Of a stretch of DNA of 64,000 nt, positions 44,554-53,402 are shown piece by piece. The translations under genes were made by a program, and so were the position numbers. Origin of the DNA: Kaistia sp. 32K. Its GTDB lineage: Bacteria > Pseudomonadota > Alphaproteobacteria > Rhizobiales > Kaistiaceae. Below the pieces are notes generated by a model, which saw only the letters and a program-made list of their open reading frames with translations, was not told the origin of the DNA and searched no databases. Each line of letters starts with the position of its first letter. The first letter of the stretch is position 1. The stretch lies in contig NZ_AP024269.1 of the NCBI RefSeq assembly GCF_016629525.1, positions 2,232,001-2,296,000 of the forward strand, written 5' to 3'.

Positions 44554-44581
44554 GCGAACCGGCGCCCTGTTGCCGGTTCGC
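44554..44581 (+). terminator. Hairpin between ntrC and ntrY
   Basis: GCGAACCGGC (44554-44563) and GCCGGTTCGC (44572-44581) make a perfect 10-bp stem with an 8-nt loop, starting 9 nt after the ntrC stop. No T-run follows. It may terminate ntrBC transcription partially or stabilise its 3' end, so ntrYX may be expressed separately. Confidence 0.5.
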
Positions 44582-44681
44582 CACAATGATGTTGCAATTC
44601 GGTCCCAGTGTCCCGCGTCATGAAGGGTGCTCGAGACCGCATGCGATTCTGGAATTTTGATCCGTTGGGCGGAGTCGCGTC

Positions 44682-46961
44682 GTGAGCGCGACCAGCGATC
44701 CGACAATGGCGGAGGCTCGGGCCGTGTCCGATCCGGAGCGCCGCAAGCTGCGCGTCACCGTGCGCGCGGCGGGCTATTTCACCGTCATCCTGGCGCTGAC
44801 TTGCGCCTGCCTCAGCTTCTTCCTGCTGATGGGCCTGACGCCGATCCAGCCGACAGAACGGGTCGTGTTCTGGGCGCTGGCGGTCAACGGCCTGCTCACC
44901 GGCCTGCTGGTGATCGAGCTCGGCCTGGAAGTCGCCATGCTGATCCGGGCGCGCCGCCGCGGCCGCGCCGCCGCAAGACTGCATATCCGCATCGTCGGCC
45001 TGTTCAGCATCGTCGCCGTCGTGCCGGCCATCCTGATCGCCGTCGTCGCCAGCATCACGCTGAACCGGGGCCTCGACCACTGGTTCTCCGAACGCACCCG
45101 CGCCATCGTCGACACCTCGCTTTCAATCGCGCAGGCCTATGCTGAGGAGCATGCGAGGACGCTGAAGGTCGACATTCAGGGGCTGAAGGCGGACTTCGAG
45201 CGGGCGCAGGTGCTCCTGGAGCAGAATCCGGACCGCTTCCAGTCCTTCATGAACTCGATGGCGGCGCTGCGCGGCATTCCCGGCGTCTTCCTGGTCAAGC
45301 CGGACGGCACGCTGATCGCCCAGGCCAATTTCCAGTTTTCGACCGGCTATCTGCCGCCGCCGCCGGATGCGCTGACGCGAGCGGCGAAGCCCGGCGCCGA
45401 GCCGATCCTGATCGCGCCGGGCGCGACCAACGTCGTCGGCGCGCTCGTCCGCCTCGACAACTACACGGACGTGTTCCTCTACATCACGCGCGAGATCGAC
45501 CCGAAGGTCATCCGCTACATCGCCGAGACGACGGCGAGCGTGAACGAATACAAGAACCTCGAGGCGACGCGCCTCGGCGTGCAGATCGCCTTCGGCGTCC
45601 TGTATCTCGGCCTCGCCCTCGTCGTGCTGCTTTCCGCCGTCTGGCTCGGCATCGGCTTCGCCAACCGGCTCGTCTCGCCGATCCGCCGCCTGATCGACGC
45701 GGCCGACGAGATCGGTCGCGGCAATCTCGAGGTGCACGTCCCGTTCAAGAGCTCGGACGGCGATCTCGGCGCGCTGGGCGCCACCTTCAACACGATGACC
45801 GCCGAGCTGCGCAGCCAGCGCCATGAGCTGGTCGCCGCCAGCGAGCAGATCGACAGCCGCCGCCGCTTCACCGAGGCCGTGCTCGCGGGCGTCAGCGCCG
45901 GCGTCGTCGGAACCGACGCGCGGGGCGTCGTCACGATCGCCAATCGCGGCGCGTTGCGCCTGCTCGGCCTCGACCAGAACGATACGCTCGGCCGACCCGT
46001 GATCGAGATCGTGCCCGAGTTGAACGAGGTCGTGTCGGCGGCGCTGGCGGAGACCAACCGGCCGGAGCATCGCGACCAGGTATCCGTCGTCCGCGACGGC
46101 CGCGAGCGCACCATCAACGTGCGCGTGACGACCGAGGAATCCGATACGGCGGCGCATGGCTACGTGATCACGCTCGACGACATCACCGACCTCGTGACGG
46201 CGCAGCGCAGCGCCGCCTGGGCCGACATCGCCCGCCGGATCGCGCACGAGATCAAGAACCCGCTGACGCCGATCCAACTCTCGGCCGAACGGCTGAAGCG
46301 CCGCTTCGGCAAGGGCATCGTCGAGGGCCGCGAGATCTTCGACCAGTGCACCGACACGATCATCCGCCAGGTCGGCGACATCGGCCGCATGGTGGACGAG
46401 TTCTCGTCCTTCGCGCGCATGCCGAAGCCCACCTTCGAGGAGCGCGATCTGGGCGAGGCCGCCCGCGAGGCCGTCTTCCTGATGGAAGTCGCCAATCCCG
46501 AGATCAGCTTCGAGATCGACCTGCCGCACGAGGCGCTGATCGGCCGCTACGACCCGCGCCTGATCTCGCAGGCCTTCACCAATCTGGTGAAGAACGCCAC
46601 CGAGGCCATCGCCGCCGTGCCGGCGGACGATCCGGTCGCGCCGAAGATCATCGTGCGCGGGCGGGTCGAGGGCGACAGCAACATCGTCGAGATCATCGAC
46701 ACCGGCATCGGCCTGCCGCAGGAGAACCGGCACCGGCTGCTGGAGCCCTACATGACGACGCGCGAGAAGGGCACCGGCCTCGGCCTCGCCATCGTCAGCA
46801 AGATTATCGAAGAACACGGCGGGCAGCTCGATCTGCTCGATTCGCCCGCCGTTGCCGCTGGGGGGCGGGGCGCAATGGTCCGGATCACCCTGCCGCGTCC
46901 GTCGCAGGACGGCGGGGCCGGCTCCGGCACCAACCACAAGACCAATCCCGTAGACGCCTGA
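44682..46961 (+). CDS. ntrY: Sensor histidine kinase NtrY
   Basis: Membrane sensor of the NtrYX system, 759 residues. Two or three membrane helices near the N terminus (about 30-52, 60-85, 100-125), a periplasmic sensing domain (about 126-300), another membrane helix (about 305-330), a HAMP domain, a PAS domain (about 395-500), and a kinase core with His522 in [23 protein letters not shown] and GTGLGLAIV. The GTG at 44682 has GGAG at 44671-44674. The system controls nitrogen and redox responses and, in several rhizobia, envelope functions. Confidence 0.95.
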   Translation: MSATSDPTMAEARAVSDPERRKLRVTVRAAGYFTVILALTCACLSFFLLMGLTPIQPTERVVFWALAVNGLLTGLLVIELGLEVAMLIRARRRGRAAARLHIRIVGLFSIVAVVPAILIAVVASITLNRGLDHWFSERTRAIVDTSLSIAQAYAEEHARTLKVDIQGLKADFERAQVLLEQNPDRFQSFMNSMAALRGIPGVFLVKPDGTLIAQANFQFSTGYLPPPPDALTRAAKPGAEPILIAPGATNVVGALVRLDNYTDVFLYITREIDPKVIRYIAETTASVNEYKNLEATRLGVQIAFGVLYLGLALVVLLSAVWLGIGFANRLVSPIRRLIDAADEIGRGNLEVHVPFKSSDGDLGALGATFNTMTAELRSQRHELVAASEQIDSRRRFTEAVLAGVSAGVVGTDARGVVTIANRGALRLLGLDQNDTLGRPVIEIVPELNEVVSAALAETNRPEHRDQVSVVRDGRERTINVRVTTEESDTAAHGYVITLDDITDLVTAQRSAAWADIARRIAHEIKNPLTPIQLSAERLKRRFGKGIVEGREIFDQCTDTIIRQVGDIGRMVDEFSSFARMPKPTFEERDLGEAAREAVFLMEVANPEISFEIDLPHEALIGRYDPRLISQAFTNLVKNATEAIAAVPADDPVAPKIIVRGRVEGDSNIVEIIDTGIGLPQENRHRLLEPYMTTREKGTGLGLAIVSKIIEEHGGQLDLLDSPAVAAGGRGAMVRITLPRPSQDGGAGSGTNHKTNPVDA

Positions 46962-46975
46962 CGAAGATAGAGATC

Positions 46976-48340
46976 ATGGCCTCCGATATTTTGATCATCG
47001 ACGATGAAGCTGACATCCGCGGGCTGGTAGCCGGAATTCTCGAGGACGAGGGGCACGGCACCCGCACGGCCGGCGATACCGACACGGCGCTGGCGGAAAT
47101 CGAGAAAAGGCGGCCGACGCTGATCTTCCTCGATATCTGGCTGACCGGCAGCCGCATCGACGGACTGGCGTTGCTCGACATCATCAAGGCGCAGCATCCC
47201 GACCTGCCGGTCGTGATGATTTCCGGCCACGGCAATATCGAGACGGCCGTCTCGGCGATCCGCCGCGGCGCCTACGACTATATCGAGAAGCCGTTCAAGG
47301 CCGACCGCCTGCTGCTGATCGCCGAGCGCGCGCTGGAGGCGTCCAAGCTTCGCCGCGAGGTGCGGGACCTGCGCGAGCGGGCGGGCGACGCCGGTCGCCT
47401 CGTCGGTTCCTCGATCGCCATGAGCCATCTGAAGCAGACGATCGAGCGCGTCGCCCCGACCAACAGCCGCATCATGATTTCCGGCCCCTCGGGCTCGGGC
47501 AAGGAACTGGTCGCCCGCGCGATCCATGAATCGTCGCTGCGGATGGACGGGCCGTTCGTGGTCGTCAACGCCGCCGCGATCACGCCCGACCGGATGGAGC
47601 ACGAGCTGTTCGGAACCGAGAACGGCACCGGCTCGGCCAGGGTCGTCGGCGCGCTGGAGGAGGCGCATGGCGGCACGCTCTATCTCGACGAAGTCGCCGA
47701 CATGCCGAAGGAGACGCAGGGCAAGATCCTGCGCGTCCTGATCGACCAGAGCTTCCAGCGGGTCAACGGCACGGCGAAGGTCAAGGTCGACGTCCGCATC
47801 ATCTCGTCGACGGCGCGCGATCTCGAGCACGAGATTTCGGACGGCAGTTTTCGCGAGGATCTGTTCCACCGTCTTTCGGTGGTGCCGCTGCGCGTTCCGG
47901 CGCTGGCCGAGCGTCGCGACGACGTGCCGGAGCTGGTGACGCATTTCATCGACCAGATCTCGCGCACGACCGGCCTGCCGATCCGCACCGTCGGCTCCGA
48001 CGCGATGGCGGTGCTGCAGGCGCATGACTGGCCGGGTAACATCCGCCAGTTGCGCAACAACATCGAGCGGCTGCTGATCCTGGCGCGTGGCGACGAGAGC
48101 CAGGCGATCTCCGCCGACATGCTGCCGCCGGAAGTGGGTGAGATGCTGCCGACAACGCCCAATCGCGGCGGCGAGCATCTGATGTCGCTGCCGCTTCGCG
48201 ACGCGCGCGAGATCTTCGAGCGCGAATATCTGACGGCTCAGGTAAACCGCTTTGGCGGCAACATCTCGCGCACGGCGGAGTTCGTCGGCATGGAGCGCTC
48301 GGCCCTGCATCGGAAGTTGAAATCGCTCGGCGTCGGTTGA
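46976..48340 (+). CDS. ntrX: Response regulator NtrX, sigma-54 activator family without GAFTGA
   Basis: 454-residue partner of NtrY: receiver with Asp53 (LIFLDIWLTG), AAA+ domain with ISGPSGSGKE Walker A and GGTLYLDEVADMP, and a C-terminal Fis-type HTH (NISRTAEFVGMERSALHRKL). In contrast to NtrC, the loop that contacts sigma-54 is replaced by NGTGSA (about residues 216-221). It therefore probably cannot activate sigma-54 directly and may act as a sigma-70-type regulator, as reported for other alphaproteobacterial NtrX. Upstream extension in frame runs through ntrY and is not real. Confidence 0.95.
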   Translation: MASDILIIDDEADIRGLVAGILEDEGHGTRTAGDTDTALAEIEKRRPTLIFLDIWLTGSRIDGLALLDIIKAQHPDLPVVMISGHGNIETAVSAIRRGAYDYIEKPFKADRLLLIAERALEASKLRREVRDLRERAGDAGRLVGSSIAMSHLKQTIERVAPTNSRIMISGPSGSGKELVARAIHESSLRMDGPFVVVNAAAITPDRMEHELFGTENGTGSARVVGALEEAHGGTLYLDEVADMPKETQGKILRVLIDQSFQRVNGTAKVKVDVRIISSTARDLEHEISDGSFREDLFHRLSVVPLRVPALAERRDDVPELVTHFIDQISRTTGLPIRTVGSDAMAVLQAHDWPGNIRQLRNNIERLLILARGDESQAISADMLPPEVGEMLPTTPNRGGEHLMSLPLRDAREIFEREYLTAQVNRFGGNISRTAEFVGMERSALHRKLKSLGVG

Positions 48341-48423
48341 CGCGCGCCGCGGCCGCATTGTCCGATGCGGCCGGGCCGCCAGCGGCCGCCGATGCCCGAT
48401 TCTCTTCGTCCAGCAGGAATGCC

Positions 48424-49299
48424 ATGTCGCGCTTTGCCTATGTGAACGGCCTCTATCTCCGCCATGCCGAGGCTGTCGTTCACGTCGAGGACCGGGGCTA
48501 CCAGTTCGCCGACGGCGTCTACGAGGTCTGCGAGATCCGCAACGGCCGGCTGATCGACGAGACGCTGCACATGGCGCGGCTCGAGCGCTCGCTGAAGGAG
48601 CTGCGCATCGCGCTGCCGATGAGCCTTCCGGCGCTGGGCGTCGTCATGCGCGAAGTGGTTCGCCGCAACCGCGTGCGCGAGGGGCTCGTCTACCTGCAGA
48701 TCACCCGTGGCGTCGCGCCGCGCAATCATCTCTTCCCTGCCGAAGGCACGCCGCCCTCGATCGTCGTCACCTCCAAATCGGCCCCGAGCAGCGCCGGCGA
48801 CCGGAAGGCGGAGAAGGGCGTTTCGGTCATCAGCGTTCCCGACAACCGCTGGGAGCGCGTCGACATCAAGACCGTATCGCTGCTGCCGAACGTGCTCGCC
48901 AAACAGGCGGCCAAGGAGGCGGGCGCCTATGAGGCGTGGTTCGTCGACGCGAACGGCATGGTGACGGAGGGCTCCTCGACCAATGCCTGGATCGTCACCC
49001 CCGATGGCGTCCTCGTCACGCGGCCGGCGGAGAGCGGCATCCTGCGCGGCATCACGCGCACCGTGCTGTTCGAGGTCGCCAAGGCAGCCGGCCTGACCAT
49101 CGAGGAGCGCGCCTTCAGCCTCGAGGAAGCGCTTGCCGCGCGCGAGGCTTTCTTCACCGCAGCGACGGCGATCGTCATGCCGGTCGTCGAGATCGACGGC
49201 CGCCCGATCGCCAATGGCGCCCCGGGCACGGTGGCGACGGAATTGCGCCGACGCTTCCACGAGTTCGCGGCCGAAGCCCCGGCGCGGGTGCGCGGCTGA
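48424..49299 (+). CDS. dat: D-amino-acid transaminase (class IV aminotransferase)
   Basis: PLP fold-type IV enzyme, 291 residues, forming D-glutamate or D-alanine from the opposite keto acid. Marks are HVEDRGYQFADGVYEV near the N terminus, catalytic Lys149 in RVDIKTVSLLPNVLAKQ, and EGSSTNAWIV. It is co-located with ntrX, a recurrent rhizobial order. ATG 48424 has AGGA upstream; longer in-frame sequence overlaps ntrX. Branched-chain aminotransferases share the fold, but the DIKTVSLLPN sequence matches D-alanine transaminases. Confidence 0.92.
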   Translation: MSRFAYVNGLYLRHAEAVVHVEDRGYQFADGVYEVCEIRNGRLIDETLHMARLERSLKELRIALPMSLPALGVVMREVVRRNRVREGLVYLQITRGVAPRNHLFPAEGTPPSIVVTSKSAPSSAGDRKAEKGVSVISVPDNRWERVDIKTVSLLPNVLAKQAAKEAGAYEAWFVDANGMVTEGSSTNAWIVTPDGVLVTRPAESGILRGITRTVLFEVAKAAGLTIEERAFSLEEALAAREAFFTAATAIVMPVVEIDGRPIANGAPGTVATELRRRFHEFAAEAPARVRG

Positions 49300-49446
49300 G
49301 GAGCCCATCGAAATTCGGACAGCTTTGGCCTGCGACGCATTTCTTGGTGACGCGCCGCGATTCTGCGGGCAAAGTGAGCGCAAGGCCGGCACACGATCCG
49401 GCCGTCGGGACATGGTCCCCAACAAGGCTAAGCGTGAGAGACAAGA

Positions 49447-49701
49447 ATGGCAGAACGCGCCCAAAACCTACAAGATACGTTCCTCAACCATGTCCGCAAA
49501 AGTAAGATCCCGCTGACGATATTCCTCGTCAACGGCGTCAAGCTGCAGGGCATCGTCACCTGGTTCGACAATTTCTGCGTGCTGCTGCGACGGGACGGCC
49601 ATTCCCAGCTGGTCTACAAGCACGCCATCTCCACCATCATGCCGGGCGCTCCCGTTCAGCTCTTCGAGCCGGGCGAAGAGGGCGATCGGCCGGGAGCCTG
49701 A
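49447..49701 (+). CDS. hfq: RNA chaperone Hfq
   Basis: 84-residue hexameric Sm-like protein that pairs small RNAs with mRNAs. Sm1 motif is in [20 protein letters not shown], Sm2 in [12 protein letters not shown], and the N-terminal QNLQDTFLN holds the conserved Gln that contacts U-rich RNA. The tail (GEEGDRPGA) is short and acidic as in other alphaproteobacteria. hflX follows directly, with no spacer. Confidence 0.98.
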   Translation: MAERAQNLQDTFLNHVRKSKIPLTIFLVNGVKLQGIVTWFDNFCVLLRRDGHSQLVYKHAISTIMPGAPVQLFEPGEEGDRPGA

Positions 49702-51141
49702 TTGTCCGACTTTCCTGATCTGCCGGAAGGCGCCGAAGGGCCCGAGGCAAACGATAGCCATATCGAAACCAAGCATGTGCCCGAACGGGCACTCGTGCTC
49801 GTGCCCGTTCGACCGGCGCGAACCCGGGATGCGCGCGGCCGGGACAGAAGTTCCGGCGCGCGGGTCGAGGAGGCGGTCGGCCTGGCGCTCGCGATCGAAC
49901 TCGACGTCGTCGAGGGCATCGCCGTGCCATTGCCGATGTTCAAGCCGGCGACCCTGTTCGGCAGCGGCAAGGTGGCGGAGATTGCGGCGCGCGTGCAGGC
50001 CGACAAGATCGGCCTGGTCATCGTCGACCACGCCCTGACCCCGGTGCAGCAGCAGAACCTCGAAAAGGAATGGGGCACCAAGGTCATCGACCGGACGGGG
50101 CTCATTCTCGAGATCTTCGGCGAGCGCGCCCAGACGCGCGAAGGCACGCTGCAGGTCGAACTCGCGCATTTGAACTACCAGAAGAGCCGGCTGGTCCGCA
50201 GCTGGACCCACCTGGAGCGCCAGCGCGGCGGCTTCGGCTTCCTCGGCGGCCCCGGCGAGACCCAGATCGAGGCGGATCGGCGCGCGCTGCAAGAGCGCAT
50301 CACCCGCATCGAGAACGAGCTCGAGACCGTCGTCCGCACCCGCCGCCTGCAGCGCGAGAGCCGCCGCAAGGTGCCGCAGCCCATCGTGGCGCTCGTCGGC
50401 TATACCAATGCCGGCAAGTCGACGCTGTTCAATACGCTGACCAAGTCGGACATCTTCGCTAAAGACCTCCTGTTCGCGACGCTCGACCCGACGCTGCGCC
50501 GGCTGAAACTGCCGCACGGCACCGAGGCGATCCTGTCGGATACGGTGGGCTTCATCTCGGACCTGCCGACCCATCTCGTGGCCGCGTTCCGCGCGACGCT
50601 CGAGGAGGTGATCGAGGCGACGCTGATCCTGCACGTCCGCGATATCGCGCATGAGGACAGCGAGGCCCAGGCCCGCGACGTCATGAGCGTGCTCGAACAG
50701 CTGGGCGTCGAAGTCAGCAAGACCGACCGGCTGATCGAGGTCTGGAACAAGATCGACCTGATGCCGGAGGATGCCCGACCGGCGACGCGCGCCAATGCCG
50801 ACAACGGCAAGCCCGCCATCGTGCCGATCTCGGCGCTGACCGGCGAGGGCGTCGCGGCGCTCCTCGATATCGTCGAGCAGCGGCTGAACGAGGGCCGTCC
50901 CGTCTACACCGTGTCGCTCTCAGGCGCGGCGCTGGCCAAGCTGCACCGGCTCTACGAGCTGGGCGAAGTGCTTTCCCGCGCCGACGAGGAGGATGGCCGG
51001 ACCGTCGCTACCATCCGCGTCCCGGAGAAGCACGAGCAGAGCTTCCACCGCGAGTTCCCGGGCGCCAGGCTTCAGCCTTCCTCCGAGAAGGCTGCGGCGA
51101 AGGGCCCGACCCAGGCCTGGGATCCGATGGGCAAGAACTGA
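49702..51141 (+). CDS. hflX: GTPase HflX
   Basis: Ribosome-associated GTPase of the Obg-HflX family that splits stalled ribosomes, 479 residues. HflX N-terminal domain (about residues 50-190) with GSGKVAEI, GTPase G1 GYTNAGKS (233-240), G3 DTVGF, G4 NKID and the C-terminal extension. The start is a TTG immediately after the hfq stop codon, within conserved hfq-hflX order. The first 40 residues are poorly conserved, so an internal start (for example a later GTG) cannot be excluded. Confidence 0.95.
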   Translation: MSDFPDLPEGAEGPEANDSHIETKHVPERALVLVPVRPARTRDARGRDRSSGARVEEAVGLALAIELDVVEGIAVPLPMFKPATLFGSGKVAEIAARVQADKIGLVIVDHALTPVQQQNLEKEWGTKVIDRTGLILEIFGERAQTREGTLQVELAHLNYQKSRLVRSWTHLERQRGGFGFLGGPGETQIEADRRALQERITRIENELETVVRTRRLQRESRRKVPQPIVALVGYTNAGKSTLFNTLTKSDIFAKDLLFATLDPTLRRLKLPHGTEAILSDTVGFISDLPTHLVAAFRATLEEVIEATLILHVRDIAHEDSEAQARDVMSVLEQLGVEVSKTDRLIEVWNKIDLMPEDARPATRANADNGKPAIVPISALTGEGVAALLDIVEQRLNEGRPVYTVSLSGAALAKLHRLYELGEVLSRADEEDGRTVATIRVPEKHEQSFHREFPGARLQPSSEKAAAKGPTQAWDPMGKN

Positions 51142-51206
51142 CAATACTTTCGAGTGCCGTCAGTGCCGGTTCGCGTGAAGCGAACGCGATCCGCCAACAA
51201 GCTCAA

Positions 51207-51239
51207 GCCGTTCAGCGCTTCCAAGAGGGGCTGAACGGC
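51207..51239. terminator. Hairpin between convergent hflX and mazG
   Basis: GCCGTTCAGC (51207-51216) and GCTGAACGGC (51230-51239) form a perfect 10-bp inverted repeat with a 13-nt loop, 65 nt after hflX and 22 nt beyond the mazG stop. Without T-runs it is a plausible but unproven bidirectional terminator. Confidence 0.5.
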
Positions 51240-51261
51240 CCGACTAGTCAGCCCAAATTCC

Positions 51262-52119
51262 CTATTCGGTTCCGGCGTCCTTGGCCGGCTTCGGCGGCTG
51301 CGTCTTGGCTTCGACCCACAGCGCCTCCATCTCGTCCAGGCTCGCCTCGGCGGGCGTGCGCCCCTCGGCCGCCAGGCGGCTCTCGATATGGCGGAAACGG
51401 CGGCCGAACTTGTCGTTGGTGCCGCGGAGCGCGGCGTCCGGATCGACATCGGCGTGGCGCGCGAGGTTGGCGACGGCGAACAGCAGGTCGCCGATTTCGT
51501 CCTGGACACGGGCGGGCGAGACCTCGGTGCGATCCAGCTCCTGCTCTATCTCGCCGATCTCCTCCTTGATCTTGTCGAGCACGGCGCGCGGATCGTTCCA
51601 GTCGAACCCGACCGTGCCGGCCTTGCGCTGCAGCTTCACCGCGCGCGCCAGCGTCGTCATGCCGGCCGGGACATCGTCGAGCAGGCTCGCGGAGGCGGCG
51701 TCGAGCTGGCCGGCGCGACGTCGCTTTTCGGCGCGCTCGCGCTTCTCCTCCGCCTTGATCGCCTCCCAGAAACCCTTTGCGGCGCCGGCGCTGCGCGCTT
51801 CCTCGCTGCCGAACACATGCGGGTGGCGGCGGATCATCTTCGTCGTGATGGCCATGACGACCTCGCCGAAGGAGAAGGCGCCGATCTCCTCCGCCATGCG
51901 GGCGTGATAAACCACCTGCAGCAGGAGATCGCCGAGCTCCTCCTCCAGATCGACGAGATCGCCCCGCTCGATCGCATCGGCGACCTCGTAGGCTTCCTCG
52001 ATGGTGTAGGGAGCGATCGACTTGAAATCCTGAACCTTGTCCCATGAACAACCCGTCACGGGATCGCGCAAGGCCGCCATGATCTCGATCAGGCGCTCAA
52101 TATCTTTCGACGGCTGCAT
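51262..52119 (-). CDS. mazG: Nucleoside triphosphate pyrophosphohydrolase MazG
   Basis: House-cleaning enzyme that hydrolyses (d)NTPs, 285 residues. Two MazG domains: residues about 5-120 with the metal-binding EEAYEVADAIERGD and EELGDLLLQVVYHARMAEE, and about 175-265 with a second EEIGEIEQELD / EIGDLLFAVANLAR set. An Arg/Lys-rich linker (about 120-165) joins them. The ATG at complement 52119 is the family start. It is convergent with hflX and divergent from the cold-shock gene. Confidence 0.95.
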   Translation of the reverse strand: MQPSKDIERLIEIMAALRDPVTGCSWDKVQDFKSIAPYTIEEAYEVADAIERGDLVDLEEELGDLLLQVVYHARMAEEIGAFSFGEVVMAITTKMIRRHPHVFGSEEARSAGAAKGFWEAIKAEEKRERAEKRRRAGQLDAASASLLDDVPAGMTTLARAVKLQRKAGTVGFDWNDPRAVLDKIKEEIGEIEQELDRTEVSPARVQDEIGDLLFAVANLARHADVDPDAALRGTNDKFGRRFRHIESRLAAEGRTPAEASLDEMEALWVEAKTQPPKPAKDAGTE

Positions 52120-52246
52120 GGATATTCCTCGGATAGGGCGCGGCGCCGGCGTCGGCGCTTATGTGGATCTGGCGATGGAAACTTGCCTGCTACGCGGTTT
52201 GCCCCCTGAAACAGCGAGTTTTCCCGGCAGCCGGCAAAGGATGGAT

Positions 52247-52275
52247 TTGTGATTTGGGACTTCTCGACCTATATA
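52247..52275 (+). promoter_or_regulatory. Candidate promoter of the cold-shock gene
   Basis: TTGTGA (52247-52252), 17 nt, TATATA (52270-52275). A transcript starting near 52282 would have a leader of about 125 nt before the cold-shock ORF, as known for cspA-type mRNAs whose leader is a temperature-dependent structure. Elements match four of six positions each. Confidence 0.45.
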
Positions 52276-52407
52276 GATCACGTTCGATATTTGGCTCTGC
52301 CTTGATATTCGCCCTTCGAGGCTCGTCCCAAGACATCGCTGGAACTCGGATTGGCTGACGCGGGAGTCGCGTAGCCATAGCCAAGGCATGCACAAAGGAC
52401 ACGAGAC

Positions 52408-52617
52408 ATGGCAACCGGTACCGTAAAGTTTTTCAACGGCCAAAAGGGTTTTGGTTTCATTCAGCAGGACGGCGGTGGCCCGGACGTGTTCGTTCACATC
52501 AGCGCCGTTGAGCGCGCCGGCATGCGCGGCCTGGTCGAAGGCCAGAAGCTGAGCTTCGACATCGAGGCCGACCGCCGCAGCGGAAAGTCGGCGGCTGCGA
52601 ACCTGCAGGAAGCTTGA
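52408..52617 (+). CDS. cspA: Cold-shock domain protein (CspA family)
   Basis: 69-residue RNA chaperone consisting of one cold-shock domain. RNP1 is KGFGFIQQ (about residues 13-20) and RNP2 is VFVHIS (about 28-33); N-terminal [11 protein letters not shown] is typical of CspA proteins. The long leader and a strong UUCG terminator flank it. It is probably cold- or growth-phase-controlled through mRNA structure; whether it is cold-induced cannot be read from the sequence. Confidence 0.97.
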   Translation: MATGTVKFFNGQKGFGFIQQDGGGPDVFVHISAVERAGMRGLVEGQKLSFDIEADRRSGKSAAANLQEA

Positions 52618-52637
52618 ACCCACCAGTTCGGGTTACA

Positions 52638-52669
52638 GGGTCCGGCGTTTCGACGCCGGACCCTTTTTT
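52638..52669 (+). terminator. Intrinsic terminator of the cold-shock gene
   Basis: GGGTCCGGCGT (52638-52648) pairs with ACGCCGGACCC (52653-52663), an 11-bp perfect stem with a TTCG tetraloop, followed by six T (52664-52669). This is one of the strongest terminators in the window. Confidence 0.96.
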
Positions 52670-52732
52670 GTTTTCGGCCCGGCCGGGGATCGCATCCCTG
52701 TTGCCGGCGCCATACTGTCTGGAGTTTTTCCC

Positions 52733-52954
52733 ATGGCGAAGAAGCCAGCTGCCCGCGCAGAATTCGTGCTGTTCGACGTCTCTTATGAGGATGGAAGCCA
52801 GCGCTCCAACCGTCGCGTTCCCGGCGACATCCTGGGTGGTCTCGAAGGCGACGGACCCGCTCGCGACTTCCTCGAGGCGCAGGATCGCGCGATCGCCGAG
52901 AAGTCCGGAATTGCCGCCACGCCGATCGAATCCCTTCGCCGCTCAAAGAAGTGA
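52733..52954 (+). CDS. Small conserved protein of unknown function
   Basis: 73 residues, no membrane segment or signal. It contains AEFVLFDVSYEDGSQRSNRR, followed by acidic/glycine-rich sequence and a Ser/Lys/Arg C terminus. The GGAG before the ATG and codon use like the neighbours support translation. Similar proteins occur beside cold-shock genes in Rhizobiales, as far as I recall, but I cannot assign a family. A perfect hairpin lies 55 nt downstream. Confidence 0.65.
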   Translation: MAKKPAARAEFVLFDVSYEDGSQRSNRRVPGDILGGLEGDGPARDFLEAQDRAIAEKSGIAATPIESLRRSKK

Positions 52955-53009
52955 GATCGCCGCGGCGTCGTCCACATCTTCCCGGCAAAGCTGATAGAGT
53001 ATGACAATA

Positions 53010-53029
53010 GGCGAGCCCGTTGGCTCGCC
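53010..53029 (+). terminator. Hairpin downstream of the small unknown gene
   Basis: GGCGAGCC (53010-53017) and GGCTCGCC (53022-53029) form a perfect 8-bp stem with loop CGTT. No T-run follows, so it is only a candidate terminator. Confidence 0.35.
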
Positions 53030-53101
53030 GATCCGCCTCGTCTCGTTCCCGGATTGACGATCCAGTTGCCGAAAGCCGCCAGCGGGCGCGAAAGGAAGGC
53101 A

Positions 53102-53344
53102 ATGTCTCCCAGCGACACGAAGGATGCGGCCAAGGCCCGCGCGGAAGAGCGCTTCAAGAAGGCCGAGAAGCTTCGCAGCGGCGAGGCGGCCGTGATGGCG
53201 GGCGAGCGCGATCGCGTCGCCTCACAGGCCGCGAAGACGGCGCGGCTGCGCCAGCTGCGCCTCGCCAAGGAAGCCGCCGAGGAAGCCGAGCCCAAGCCGG
53301 AGCTGAAGAAGAAGACCGCAGCCAAGCCGAAGGCGCGCGCCTGA
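53102..53344 (+). CDS. DUF6481-like small basic protein
   Basis: 80-residue highly charged, helical protein (Lys/Arg/Ala/Glu rich), without hydrophobic segments: residues about 7-60 form a continuous predicted helix (AKARAEERFKKAEKLR), ending in a Lys/Ala-rich tail. This composition and length match the DUF6481 family of Rhizobiales, whose function is not known. AAGGAAGG before the ATG at 53102 is a strong ribosome-binding site. Nucleic-acid binding is possible from the charge but not shown. Confidence 0.65.
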   Translation: MSPSDTKDAAKARAEERFKKAEKLRSGEAAVMAGERDRVASQAAKTARLRQLRLAKEAAEEAEPKPELKKKTAAKPKARA

Positions 53345-53402
53345 TCCGAGCCAGCGGCCGATCTCCTTTCTTTCGGAGCCCGCCGCTCGCTAGATTGCGG
53401 GC

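Noticed and set aside
47590..47680. Frameshift or damage in ntrX as the cause of the missing GAFTGA
   Set aside because: Sequence on both sides stays in frame with all other AAA+ motifs and the same loss is known for NtrX proteins.
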